Assembly (NCBI GenBank): GCA_018401955.1 | Contig: JAGYJT010000031.1 | Span: 1-34,675, forward strand | Origin: Chitinophagales bacterium | GTDB taxonomy: Bacteria; Bacteroidota; Bacteroidia; Chitinophagales; CAIOSU01 | Reading direction: 5' to 3' | Length of the DNA stretch: 34,675 bases | Shown here: positions 25,108-33,297 of the stretch, one piece after another | How positions within the stretch are numbered: position 1 is the stretch's first letter | How the letters are laid out: every line of letters starts with the position of its first letter | Notes under the pieces: model-generated | Database searches by the model: none | What the model was told of the DNA's origin: nothing | What the model saw: only the letters and a program-made list of their open reading frames with translations | Made by a program: the position numbers and the translations under genes

Positions 25108-26169
25108 TCATTGCTTAAACCCAATTTTCTTATGTGGGCTGTGGTAGTTTTTATCTTTAAGGTGGTAAATATCGGCCAAAGTCATAGGCTCATAGGCCTG
25201 TATATCGTGGCCCAAATCTTCTATCAAAGCATTGGTTTTATCCAGCTCCAGCTCGTTAAACTCATATTGGGCAATCAAGCGGCCTTTGCGCAACAAGGCA
25301 TCATCAATATCGCTGAGGTTGGTATTGAAGGTACAGATAACCTGTATGTTGTAGCAGTCTGATATCAATCCATCGCTGAGGTTCAACAAATTGGCAACGG
25401 CACTACCTTCACTGGCGCTGCGCTTTTTAAGTATACTCTCGGCATCCTCAATAATCAATACTGAGTTTTCATAGCCATCCAGCAACGAAAGAAACTCTGG
25501 GCTAGCAATCTTTTTACCCAACTCAACGGGTATAAATAGTTTCTTTTTATTTACTTGCGAGCACAAGTAGCGTATATAAGTGGTTTTGCCCGTGCCTGGC
25601 TTACCGTGCAACAGCAAAATACCTTTTTCGTCTTTGCGATTCAAGCGTTCCACTATATCGGTATTCAATTCAACCAAATCATTATTGTAGTGCTTACCCA
25701 AATCTATACCTGGTATGTTGAGTTTAAATTTATGAAAGCCCATGCCATACTGAAACGTTTTGAGCAGGTATAGATTGTTGGCCTCGTTTGCCGCCTTATA
25801 AGTTTGCCTATCTCTAAACAATTGGGTAAGCTTATCGATAATAGCCTTATCCACTTCGGCAGTATGTAGCACAATGGCAGTAGTTTCATCAGGGTCATAC
25901 TCGTTTACCGAAAGGCTAATCAATAACCCCTCATCTAGCCAGTATGTGCCAGTTGGGGCCATGCCCTCTTTGTTTTCGTTTGGATAAAGGTATGTACCCA
26001 ATACTTGAGTAAGCCCCGGGAAAGACTCTGCCAAGGTTTCGTGGACCCCGGCCATTTCTACACCCTCAATAATAATACGGTAAGGGATGTGGCCCGTTTT
26101 TACATAAAAATAGTAGTAAGGCTGAAAATAATCAGCCTTGGCAAACATATTTACTATCGGATCGCTCAT
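25108..26169 (-). CDS. BCS1-like AAA-family ATPase of unknown function
   Basis: A 353-residue protein with an N-terminal domain of about 140 residues that I do not recognise, then an AAA+ core. Walker A is GKPGTGKT (189-196), Walker B is VLIIEDAE (237-244), sensor 1 is TFNTN (280-284), and ALLRKGR (291-297) carries the arginine-finger-like residues. The core most resembles stand-alone AAA ATPases related to the BCS1/FtsH-like clade. There is no signal peptide or clear membrane segment, so it should be cytoplasmic. Partner proteins and substrate are unknown. The gene is leftward, its neighbours are the thiamine receptor (downstream, separate promoter) and lipA (divergent), and degenerate heptads lie immediately upstream. 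Confidence 0.85.
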   Translation of the reverse strand: MSDPIVNMFAKADYFQPYYYFYVKTGHIPYRIIIEGVEMAGVHETLAESFPGLTQVLGTYLYPNENKEGMAPTGTYWLDEGLLISLSVNEYDPDETTAIVLHTAEVDKAIIDKLTQLFRDRQTYKAANEANNLYLLKTFQYGMGFHKFKLNIPGIDLGKHYNNDLVELNTDIVERLNRKDEKGILLLHGKPGTGKTTYIRYLCSQVNKKKLFIPVELGKKIASPEFLSLLDGYENSVLIIEDAESILKKRSASEGSAVANLLNLSDGLISDCYNIQVICTFNTNLSDIDDALLRKGRLIAQYEFNELELDKTNALIEDLGHDIQAYEPMTLADIYHLKDKNYHSPHKKIGFKQ

Positions 26170-26176
26170 GCTTGGA

Positions 26177-26214
26177 GTTATCGGTTGATTGGTTAAATTA
26201 TTACTGGTTGATAA
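26177..26214. repeat. degenerate 7-8 bp array, GTT type
   Basis: GTT recurs at 26177, 26184, 26192 and 26207, spaced 7, 8 and 15 bp (GTTATCG, GTTGATTG, GTTAAATT, GTTGATAA), directly upstream of the AAA ATPase start. On the opposite strand the units are of the AACCNAT type. It forms the left part of the gene-free stretch 26170-26429; the array at 26348-26376 forms the right part. Confidence 0.5.
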
Positions 26215-26347
26215 GTTACAAAATTCGATTTATGGCACTATCCATAACCACTCCCCATTAAACCAGTAAATATTCGCTCCAAAGTTAAGCAACTTATCCT
26301 ATCAAGGCCGCAATAAGCATATTACCCAAGGCGCAGGAACATTTATC

Positions 26348-26376
26348 AACCAATAACCCGCAACCAATCAACCTAT
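26348..26376. repeat. degenerate 7-8 bp array, AACCNAT type
   Basis: AACCAAT (26348), AACCCGC (26355), AACCAAT (26362) and AACCTAT (26370) form four near-tandem units in the lipA upstream region. Unit sequence and spacing match the array at 1771-1823. Confidence 0.6.
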
Positions 26377-26429
26377 ATTTTAAACTAATCGTGTAGATTT
26401 GTGGTTATTATAGCCATAATGTTTTGCCA

Positions 26430-27302
26430 ATGATTGAACTGGATATTGTAGAGAAAAAAGATCGCCGTGCAGGTAAACCGTCGTGGCTGAGGGTAAAGTT
26501 GCCCACGGGAGAGGAGTACAAAAAAGTACGCAACCTAGTAGACGAATATAAGCTGCATACCATTTGCGAAAGCGGCAACTGTCCCAATATGGGCGAATGC
26601 TGGGGAGCTGGTACGGCTACTTTCATGATATTGGGCAATGTGTGCACTCGTAGCTGTTCGTTTTGTGCCGTAAAAACCGGCAGACCAGCTGCTATTGATT
26701 GGGACGAGCCACGCAGAGTGGGTGAAGCGGTGCAGCTGATGGGGGTAAAACATTGCGTGCTTACCTCAGTTGACCGAGACGAACTGCACAATGGAGGCTC
26801 AAAGGTTTGGGCGGCAACCGTTAGGGCCGTGAGGGAAATGAGCCCCGGAACAACCATGGAAACATTAATTCCTGATTTTAAAGGCAACCAAAAGGCAATA
26901 AATGACATCATAGAAGTAGCACCCGAGGTTGTATCGCATAACATGGAGACGGTAAAGCGCCTGTATCGCCTTGTTAGGCCACAAGCAATTTACCAGCGCA
27001 GCTTAGATGTTATAAAGCAACTTAAGGAAGGTGGTATGCGCACCAAAAGTGGCATAATGCTAGGGCTAGGCGAAACACACGAAGAAGTGTTTGAATTGAT
27101 GGATGATTTGGTGGCACATGGTTGTGATGTAATGACTATAGGGCAGTACTTGCAGCCTACAAAAATGCACTTAGAAGTAAAGGAATATGTTACCCCAGAG
27201 GTTTTTGCGATGTATAAAGAAGAGGGGTTGAGGCGCGGAATAAGCTATGTGGAGAGTGGACCGTTAGTGAGGTCTTCATATCATGCAGAAAGGCACATTT
27301 AA
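26430..27302 (+). CDS. lipA: lipoyl synthase
   Basis: A 290-residue radical-SAM enzyme that inserts two sulfur atoms into protein-bound octanoyl groups to make the lipoyl cofactor of 2-oxoacid dehydrogenases and the glycine cleavage system. The auxiliary 4Fe-4S cluster motif C-x4-C-x5-C is at C46, C51 and C57 ([12 protein letters not shown]). The radical-SAM motif CxxxCxxC is at C72, C76 and C79 (CTRSCSFC), and the C-terminal RSSYHA supplies the conserved serine ligand. Length is normal. I chose the ATG at 26430 ([19 protein letters not shown]); a TTG two codons upstream is less likely. No lipB is adjacent. It is a likely client of an A-type Fe-S carrier like the one at 3229-3555. Confidence 0.97.
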   Translation: MIELDIVEKKDRRAGKPSWLRVKLPTGEEYKKVRNLVDEYKLHTICESGNCPNMGECWGAGTATFMILGNVCTRSCSFCAVKTGRPAAIDWDEPRRVGEAVQLMGVKHCVLTSVDRDELHNGGSKVWAATVRAVREMSPGTTMETLIPDFKGNQKAINDIIEVAPEVVSHNMETVKRLYRLVRPQAIYQRSLDVIKQLKEGGMRTKSGIMLGLGETHEEVFELMDDLVAHGCDVMTIGQYLQPTKMHLEVKEYVTPEVFAMYKEEGLRRGISYVESGPLVRSSYHAERHI

Positions 27303-27389
27303 TTCTAATTAAAATTCCGTATTTTCACGACATTATTAGGTTTGCGGCGGCACTCCGACAATATATTTAATCCAAATAGTAAACTGAAG

Positions 27390-30300
27390 ATGAAAAAAAT
27401 TGCTTTAGTACTTGTATCTGCCATCTTACTAGGAGTTTTAGGCTATTGGTCTTTCGGCTCACTTACAAATACCGACCCAGTGGCTGAGGTAAGCGAATCG
27501 CCTGCCATGCAGTACAAAATGAAATATGAGGCCGAAGGAAAAGGCTCAAAAGAGAAAAAAGGTATAATTGGCGCAAAAGAATGGTTGTACCAGATTAGAG
27601 CTAACCAAAATACCGGTGTTGTTTCTACTGCCGATGTACTTGCTGCCCGCGACCAATGGGAGGTGATGAAACAGTTGAAAGCTAAAGATGGCCGCTCGCT
27701 TGGTTTACAGTGGGAAGAAATGGGCCCAGATAATGTAGGTGGCCGTACGCGTGGCATCATAATCGACCCTAACAACCCTCAAAAGATGTGGTGTGGCGGT
27801 GTATCTGGTGGTTTGTTCTTCTCTGAGAACGGTGGTCTTTCATGGGAACTTCATCCGTGGACTGCCTTGCACGACCATGTAGGTATTAGCGTATTGCGCA
27901 TGGCACCTAATGGAGATATATACATTGGTACTGGCGAAGGTTTTGCACCAATATTAGATGGTGTACCCACTACCTTTGGCGCGCCTGGCTTTATCGGTAG
28001 CGGTATCTATCGCTCTACCGATGGTGGTACAACATTTGATTTGATACCTGCAACTACACCTGTTGCAAATAGTAACAACGACAGATGGTCGTTTATTTAC
28101 GAAATTGCTTTTGATCCATTTGATGCCAACAAGTTTTATGTTGCTACCCACGAAGGTTTGGTAATAACCCAAGATGGCGGCGGAACTTTTACAACACCAA
28201 ATGGTATCCCTCAAGGATTACAAAACAGCCCTTCGCTTGAAGTTGCCGTAGACCCAACATTGGGCCACGTGTATGCCCAGGTAAGTAATCGCATTTTCCG
28301 CTCAATTGATGGCGGTGTTAGCTTTACCGACCGAACAGGTGTAAACGGATTGCCACAACAAAATAGAATTGGACGTGTTGAAATTGCCACAACAAAAGGC
28401 CAAGAAGGATTGGTTTATGTTTGTGTTTCTACCTCTGGTTTCTCGGGCTCTATGGATGGTATTTATCGTTCGGATGACAATGGTGAAAACTGGACTTTGG
28501 TTGTACAAGGAAGCACAAACGGCTTTAACCCACTAGGTGGTCAAGGTTTTTGGAACATTGCATTTGGCATTGACCCTGTAGACCCTAACAGATTGATTAT
28601 TGGAGGTCAGCTTGAATTGTGGAGCGTGAACGTTAATGGTGGTCGTGACCTTATTGCATATTGGCAGCCAGCTATACCATCAAATCCATATTATGTACAT
28701 GCTGATATGCACTTGGTGGTTTTCCATCCTACCGATCCAAACATAATGTTTATAGGCAGTGATGGTGGTGTATCGCGCACCAATAATGCCCAAGACCAAT
28801 TCCCTAAATTTACACCGCGTAACAAAGGTTTGGCCATTACTCAGTTTTATGGCTTCGGCTCAAGCTATAATGGTTACTTGATTGGCGGTACACAGGATAA
28901 CGGCACCAACCTTAACGATTGTAATAACAATAGCCCATTAACTTTCCGCGAAGTTAGTGGCGGCGATGGTGGTGATGGAGCTATATCGCGATTAGCACCA
29001 AATGTTTCTTTTTCAACTGTTTACTCAGGTCGTTTACTACGCTCGGTTAACAACTTTGACTCTTATGGAAGTGCGCTAGACGGAAACATTGATGCCAATA
29101 GTGATGGTGAGCCTGATCCGGGTGCATTGTTTCTGGCCCCCTTTGCATTATGGGAGGAAGATAGTTTAGTAGCTACCACTATCTACAGAAAGAAAATTTA
29201 CTTTAACAATGTTACGCAAACAATAGATAGCCAAGCAGTAACTGCCGAAACTATCAATATTTCAAAAGAAAAAGGAATCCTTTTCCTTTGTACCAATAAC
29301 GGATTATGGTTTGCACCAGATGCTTTAAACCCTTCAATATCTCCTACTTGGTATAATATTCCTGTATCTGGTACAGCGTCAGCAGTAACTATTTCCGAAA
29401 GCGGAAATGTGTTTGTTGGTACAACTAATGGTAATACTTACCGCATAGAAGGTTTACCTGCTAACTATGTGTTAGACTCATTGTTGGCCTCGGTAGAAAC
29501 TACTACCGACCCTAATAACCCTAACAGAAGTATTATTGACTCTACTTTTGATTACTTCTATACTTCACCTTTGGATAGGGCAACTTGGAGTTTCCCAAGT
29601 GCTGCACCTGCTAACGATATTGCTAGTCACCAAGGGGTTAGAAGGGTTAAATTTACCACAGGTGCTGGCAATAACCGATACGTAACCGGTTTTGCCATTA
29701 ACCCTGCCAACGAAAGCCAAGTAGTAGTTACTTATGGCAACTATGGCAATAGCAACTATATATATCAAACTTTGAATGGTAGCGACCCTCCTGCTGGGCA
29801 AACATCTCCCCTACCGCAGTTCCAGTCAATTCAAAACAACCTGCCATTGATGCCGGTTTATGATGCTGTTTTTGATTTTTATAATGGCAACAATATTATT
29901 TTGGGTACTGAGCTAGGTGTATGGAGTACAAGCAACGCACTTGATGGTGCAGGTCAAATTTCGTGGAGTACCGAAAACGCACAATCTTTTGGTGCAGTGC
30001 CAACCTTCCAGGTGCGAGTTGACCCACTATATGAGTTAGATTGCCGCGTATTGTATGCCGGCACGCATGGTCGTGGTCTTTTCCGTAGCACCACGCTTAC
30101 ACCGTTTAACTGTGATGTAACGCAATGTAAGGATATTGTAAGTGTTAATGAAGTAACTGCTAAGCAGCCTGCATCATTAAAAGTGTATCCTAACCCTGTA
30201 GCTAATTATGCAAATATTGATTTGAACATTACTAATGGTAGAGAAGCTACCGTAATGGTGTTTGACATTACTGGCCGCATGGTGTTTAATCAAAAAGTAA

Positions 30301-30425
30301 GCGCACTGGTAGCGGGCAGCAACAAAATAACCCTAAACCTAAGCAACTTGCAAAGTGGCGCCTATATTATAGCCGCGCAGGTACCTGGCGAAAAAGTAGT
30401 TACCAACAAGCTTATTAAGCAATAA
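27390..30425 (+). CDS. secreted Asp-box (BNR/sortilin-like) propeller protein, T9SS type A sorting
   Basis: A 1011-residue protein. Residues 1-25 form a signal sequence (KKIALVLVSAILLGVLGYWSF). After a charged linker comes a beta-propeller with repeated Asp-box motifs: SENGGLSW (about 144), STDGGTTF (about 210), TQDGGGTF (about 260), SIDGGVSF (about 305) and SDDNGENW (about 361). The segment MGPDNVGGRTRGIIIDPNNP opens the propeller, as in Vps10/sortilin- and xyloglucanase-like proteins. The final 80 residues (SLKVYPNPVANYANID, then MVFDITGRMVFNQK, then YIIAAQ) are a type A T9SS sorting domain. No glycosidase catalytic pair can be assigned. I chose the ATG at 27390 because the signal sequence starts there; an ATG 48 bp upstream is in frame. 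A bidirectional terminator follows. Confidence 0.9.
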   Translation: MKKIALVLVSAILLGVLGYWSFGSLTNTDPVAEVSESPAMQYKMKYEAEGKGSKEKKGIIGAKEWLYQIRANQNTGVVSTADVLAARDQWEVMKQLKAKDGRSLGLQWEEMGPDNVGGRTRGIIIDPNNPQKMWCGGVSGGLFFSENGGLSWELHPWTALHDHVGISVLRMAPNGDIYIGTGEGFAPILDGVPTTFGAPGFIGSGIYRSTDGGTTFDLIPATTPVANSNNDRWSFIYEIAFDPFDANKFYVATHEGLVITQDGGGTFTTPNGIPQGLQNSPSLEVAVDPTLGHVYAQVSNRIFRSIDGGVSFTDRTGVNGLPQQNRIGRVEIATTKGQEGLVYVCVSTSGFSGSMDGIYRSDDNGENWTLVVQGSTNGFNPLGGQGFWNIAFGIDPVDPNRLIIGGQLELWSVNVNGGRDLIAYWQPAIPSNPYYVHADMHLVVFHPTDPNIMFIGSDGGVSRTNNAQDQFPKFTPRNKGLAITQFYGFGSSYNGYLIGGTQDNGTNLNDCNNNSPLTFREVSGGDGGDGAISRLAPNVSFSTVYSGRLLRSVNNFDSYGSALDGNIDANSDGEPDPGALFLAPFALWEEDSLVATTIYRKKIYFNNVTQTIDSQAVTAETINISKEKGILFLCTNNGLWFAPDALNPSISPTWYNIPVSGTASAVTISESGNVFVGTTNGNTYRIEGLPANYVLDSLLASVETTTDPNNPNRSIIDSTFDYFYTSPLDRATWSFPSAAPANDIASHQGVRRVKFTTGAGNNRYVTGFAINPANESQVVVTYGNYGNSNYIYQTLNGSDPPAGQTSPLPQFQSIQNNLPLMPVYDAVFDFYNGNNIILGTELGVWSTSNALDGAGQISWSTENAQSFGAVPTFQVRVDPLYELDCRVLYAGTHGRGLFRSTTLTPFNCDVTQCKDIVSVNEVTAKQPASLKVYPNPVANYANIDLNITNGREATVMVFDITGRMVFNQKVSALVAGSNKITLNLSNLQSGAYIIAAQVPGEKVVTNKLIKQ

Positions 30426-30442
30426 GCTTTATATACAGGTGT

Positions 30443-30486
30443 AAAAAAGAAGCGACTGGTTCAAGTGAACCGGTCGCTTCTTTTTT
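30443..30486. terminator. bidirectional intrinsic terminator between convergent genes
   Basis: GAAGCGAC (30449-30456) pairs with GTCGCTTC (30473-30480), continued by a T-G pair and GGTTC/GAACC around an AAGT loop. A six-base A run precedes and a six-base T run follows the stem, so each strand has a U-tract. It separates the rightward propeller gene from the leftward crp/fnr gene. Confidence 0.93.
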
Positions 30487-30534
30487 ATGATAAGTTGGTG
30501 TGATAAATATTGTTTAGCTAGGGCATTCCGAAAA

Positions 30535-31236
30535 CTAGTCGTATAGCTCACTTATATGCAATAAGCCCTCTTTGTCTTTTATAATGATATTGCTCTTATC
30601 GGTTTCTATTAGGCCTTCGTCTTTAAACTCTTTAAGCATACGGATGGCCGTTTCTTTAACGGTACCCACAAAGCTGGCCAAATCTTCCCTGCCAATATTG
30701 ATTATGCCATTGGGGTTTACATCATCAATATAAAAGTTGTGCAAAAACAGCAACGCCTCGGCCACACGGCCTCTAACAGGCTTGTATGCAATGTCGGCAA
30801 TCTTGGTATAGCTTTCATCCAAAGTACTGCACAGGGCGCTTAAAAGGCCCTTGGAGAAGGTTTCATTGGTGCGGTACATTTCCAAAAAAGTATTTTTGGG
30901 TATCATGCAAATAGCCGAATCTTCCATTGCCGCTGCCGAAAGTTTATAGCGAGTACCTGCCAGCATAGAGCGATAGCCCAAAAAATCTCCGGGTTTTACA
31001 ATACGTATAATTTGCTCTTTACCATCAGAGGCATGCTTGTACAACTTTACTTTACCCGAATTGATACAAAATACCCCCAAAGGATTGGAGCCCTCTTCAA
31101 ATATAACTTGCCCCCGCTTAAACAGGTTGCACGCCTTGTTATCATTTAGCTCGTCAACTTCACCGATGTTACAAAACTTAAACAGGGAGTCGCGACGACC
31201 CTTACAATGCACACAATCGGGCTGGGTAAATTTCAT
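30535..31236 (-). CDS. Crp/Fnr-family transcription regulator with N-terminal cysteines
   Basis: A 233-residue regulator. Residues about 33-150 are a cyclic-nucleotide-binding-type fold (FKRGQVIFEEGSNPLGVFCI, KPGDFLGYRSMLAG). Residues about 155-225 form a winged helix (NIGREDLASFVGTVKETAIR, then MLKEFKDEGLI). The N terminus carries C8 and C11 (CVHC), C22 and C36. This is the kind of cysteine set that binds an oxygen-sensitive Fe-S cluster in FNR-like proteins, although the spacing differs from E. coli FNR. I chose the ATG at 31234-31236. The gene is last in a leftward run usp-usp-crp/fnr, 62 bp after the second usp gene. A perfect TTGAT-N4-ATCAA site upstream of the run suggests that it regulates the operon, including itself. 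Confidence 0.93.
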   Translation of the reverse strand: MKFTQPDCVHCKGRRDSLFKFCNIGEVDELNDNKACNLFKRGQVIFEEGSNPLGVFCINSGKVKLYKHASDGKEQIIRIVKPGDFLGYRSMLAGTRYKLSAAAMEDSAICMIPKNTFLEMYRTNETFSKGLLSALCSTLDESYTKIADIAYKPVRGRVAEALLFLHNFYIDDVNPNGIINIGREDLASFVGTVKETAIRMLKEFKDEGLIETDKSNIIIKDKEGLLHISELYD

Positions 31237-31298
31237 AATGTGCTTATTGGCTATACAAATGTACACCAGAAGCAACAAAAGTGTTCAGCAAAATCCAC

Positions 31299-32141
31299 TT
31301 ATTTATGAAATACCGCCAACGGCACATCTGTTTTGTATGCCATTTGCTTGGTTAAGCTGCGGTCAAACAACTTCTCAAAAAAGTTGCGTTTATGCGTAAC
31401 CATCACAGCAAGGTCAATATCGTTAACCTTTGCATACTTGGCGATACCTTCTAAAATATCGTCGTAGGCGATGTTTTCAAAATGTACTTTACCAGTTCCA
31501 AGTTTCTTTTCAAAAAGTGCCCTGATATTTTGGATGCGCACCAAATCGTTTTCATCTGGTTCATCTTCTTGAATATGCAAGCTATACAAAGTAGCATCAA
31601 GCTTTGATGTAAAGTCGAGCACCCGATTGATTGAATGAACATCTTCACTGTCATTAAATTCAGAAGTGAAAAGAATGTTTTTTATGGACTTAAATTTAGC
31701 TTTCTCAGGAACCACGATTACCGGCACATCAGCCTTCTCAAGAATACTACCTAAAACACTACCCAGCAAAATCCGTTGGATTTTTTCGCCGTGGCGCGTG
31801 CCCATCACAATAGCATCAACACCCATGGTATGGGCTATTGATAAAATCTCATCGGCAGCAAAGCCCATCGAAATCTGGTAACAAATGTTTTCACTTATTT
31901 CAGGAAAAGCCTCCTGCAAATCTTCTACCTGCTGGCTGATACTTCTTTCAGCGGTTTTTTCGGCAGTGCCCGCCAGCTCCGAGAGATACTCTGACGGAAT
32001 AAGTGGATCAACCACGGGTATGTGGTAGGTATGGAACAGCGTAACTTTGGCATCGTATTGTGCGGCCAACTGCACGGCATATTCGCCTGCATTTACGGCA
32101 TAATCCAAAAAATTAGTGGGCACTAAAATGTGCTGTATCAT
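31299..32141 (-). CDS. universal stress protein, tandem Usp domains
   Basis: A 280-residue cytoplasmic protein of two UspA-like domains. The N-terminal domain (1-145) starts MIQHILVPTNFLDYAVNAGE and ends VMGTRHGEKIQRILLGSVLG...DVPVIVVP. That is close to the ATP-binding pattern G-x2-G-x9-G(S/T), with H in place of the second G. The C-terminal domain starts at about 155 (IKNILFTSEFNDSEDV) and ends in VMVTHKRNFFEKLF, where the glycine pattern is lost. So at most one half is likely to bind nucleotide. It follows the other usp gene after 11 bp, so the two are probably co-transcribed. Tandem Usp proteins beside Crp/Fnr genes fit anaerobic or redox stress responses. Confidence 0.92.
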   Translation of the reverse strand: MIQHILVPTNFLDYAVNAGEYAVQLAAQYDAKVTLFHTYHIPVVDPLIPSEYLSELAGTAEKTAERSISQQVEDLQEAFPEISENICYQISMGFAADEILSIAHTMGVDAIVMGTRHGEKIQRILLGSVLGSILEKADVPVIVVPEKAKFKSIKNILFTSEFNDSEDVHSINRVLDFTSKLDATLYSLHIQEDEPDENDLVRIQNIRALFEKKLGTGKVHFENIAYDDILEGIAKYAKVNDIDLAVMVTHKRNFFEKLFDRSLTKQMAYKTDVPLAVFHK

Positions 32142-32152
32142 ATTGGTTGGTT

Positions 32153-33076
32153 TTATAGCTTTTTCAACAATTCAAGCAATCCGAAAGTAGCTTTTTTATC
32201 TTTTACTACCAGCAGTGGCATATCAACATCCACACTGATTAATTTTTCAACAATACTACCCAAAAACAAGGCTGAGGCATTGGTTCGGCCACGGCCCCCT
32301 ATTACAATCATATTGGCACTTTGCTCATGCGCAAAGTTATAAATCGCTTCAAAGGTATCTTCCTCCTTGTTACATACAAAGGTAGGTTCAATATCAACTC
32401 CTTTGGTATCAATCTCGGTTAACAATTGTTTATACTTTTTGTGGGCGTTTACTTTCATAATTTCACTAAACTCCTCTTCGGTCTTGCCCGTTTTGTAATA
32501 GCCCAAAGGTAATTTATAGGTATGCAAAACGCATATTTTTTCAGCAGCATTGCTATTACTTGCCAGCTCAATTGCTTCTTCAAGAGCCATCTTCGAATTT
32601 TCTGAAAAATCAACAGCCACTACCATATTGCCCAACATAGGTTTGCTACCCTCTGCAACAAAAAGTATTGAAGCCGGTACCTTTCGTGCCAGTTTTTGAG
32701 ATACAATGCCCGTTCCTTTTAAATCAAGCTTGCGCCCCACAATTAGCAAATCAATTTGTTTTACTTGCACATAGTTATGCAACTCTTCGGTAGCGCTACC
32801 CTCCAATATCATACTTGCGGTTTCAACGCCATCAACGGGGGTGTAATACTTGTCAAGTTCGGCATTAATCTCACCTTCCAGCTTCTCATCAATCGGTTCG
32901 TCCAGCTCCGGAAAATCGGCCAACCACTCTTCAGGGTTTTCAAGGCCCGCTTGCGCGTTTACAAAGTATATTTTCTCTGGTTTCAATATTTGGGCTAAAA
33001 ACGAAGCGTATTCAATCAGTGTCTTATCCATCGGGGTAAAATCAAGCCCCACCATTATCCTGTTATACTTATACAT
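32153..33076 (-). CDS. universal stress protein, tandem Usp domains
   Basis: A 307-residue protein with two Usp domains. The N-terminal domain starts YNRIMVGLDFTPMDKTLIEY and has a degenerate glycine loop (IVGRKLDLKGTG). The C-terminal domain (from about 150: GNMVVAVDFSENSKMALEEA) has the full nucleotide-binding motif GGRGRTNASALFLGS (G-x2-G-x9-GS) near residue 270. It is therefore the mirror image of its neighbour, in which the N-terminal half keeps the better motif. It is the first gene of the leftward usp-usp-crp/fnr run. The intergenic region upstream (33077-33297) holds a perfect FNR box 136 bp from this start. Confidence 0.93.
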   Translation of the reverse strand: MYKYNRIMVGLDFTPMDKTLIEYASFLAQILKPEKIYFVNAQAGLENPEEWLADFPELDEPIDEKLEGEINAELDKYYTPVDGVETASMILEGSATEELHNYVQVKQIDLLIVGRKLDLKGTGIVSQKLARKVPASILFVAEGSKPMLGNMVVAVDFSENSKMALEEAIELASNSNAAEKICVLHTYKLPLGYYKTGKTEEEFSEIMKVNAHKKYKQLLTEIDTKGVDIEPTFVCNKEEDTFEAIYNFAHEQSANMIVIGGRGRTNASALFLGSIVEKLISVDVDMPLLVVKDKKATFGLLELLKKL

Positions 33077-33211
33077 ACTGCCTAAATTGCTTTACTTACT
33101 ATATTATACAATATATTCCACTCATCAAACCGCATTACGGTTTTATCGTTAGCTGCACTTAAAGTTGGCTATTTTATTTTAAACCAAAGGCAACCTCCAT
33201 CATAAGCAAAG

Positions 33212-33225
33212 TTGATTATTATCAA
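33212..33225. promoter_or_regulatory. perfect FNR/CRP-type palindrome TTGAT-N4-ATCAA
   Basis: TTGAT (33212-33216), TATT, ATCAA (33221-33225) match the FNR consensus TTGATnnnnATCAA at all ten defined positions. The site lies in the 221-bp divergent region between the usp operon and the symporter gene. It is 136 bp from the usp start and 73 bp from the symporter start. A Crp/Fnr regulator is encoded as the last gene of the usp operon. Direct binding is inference. Confidence 0.75.
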
Positions 33226-33297
33226 ACCAAAATGCTGGTAAGGCTAATAGTTTAACAAAAATTAATAAATTGCGTGCCGTACAACTAAGCTACCGCT

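Noticed and set aside
25108..26169. The AAA ATPase as part of an anti-phage defence system
   Set aside because: No nuclease, effector, toxin or other defence gene is adjacent; neighbours are a thiamine receptor and lipA.
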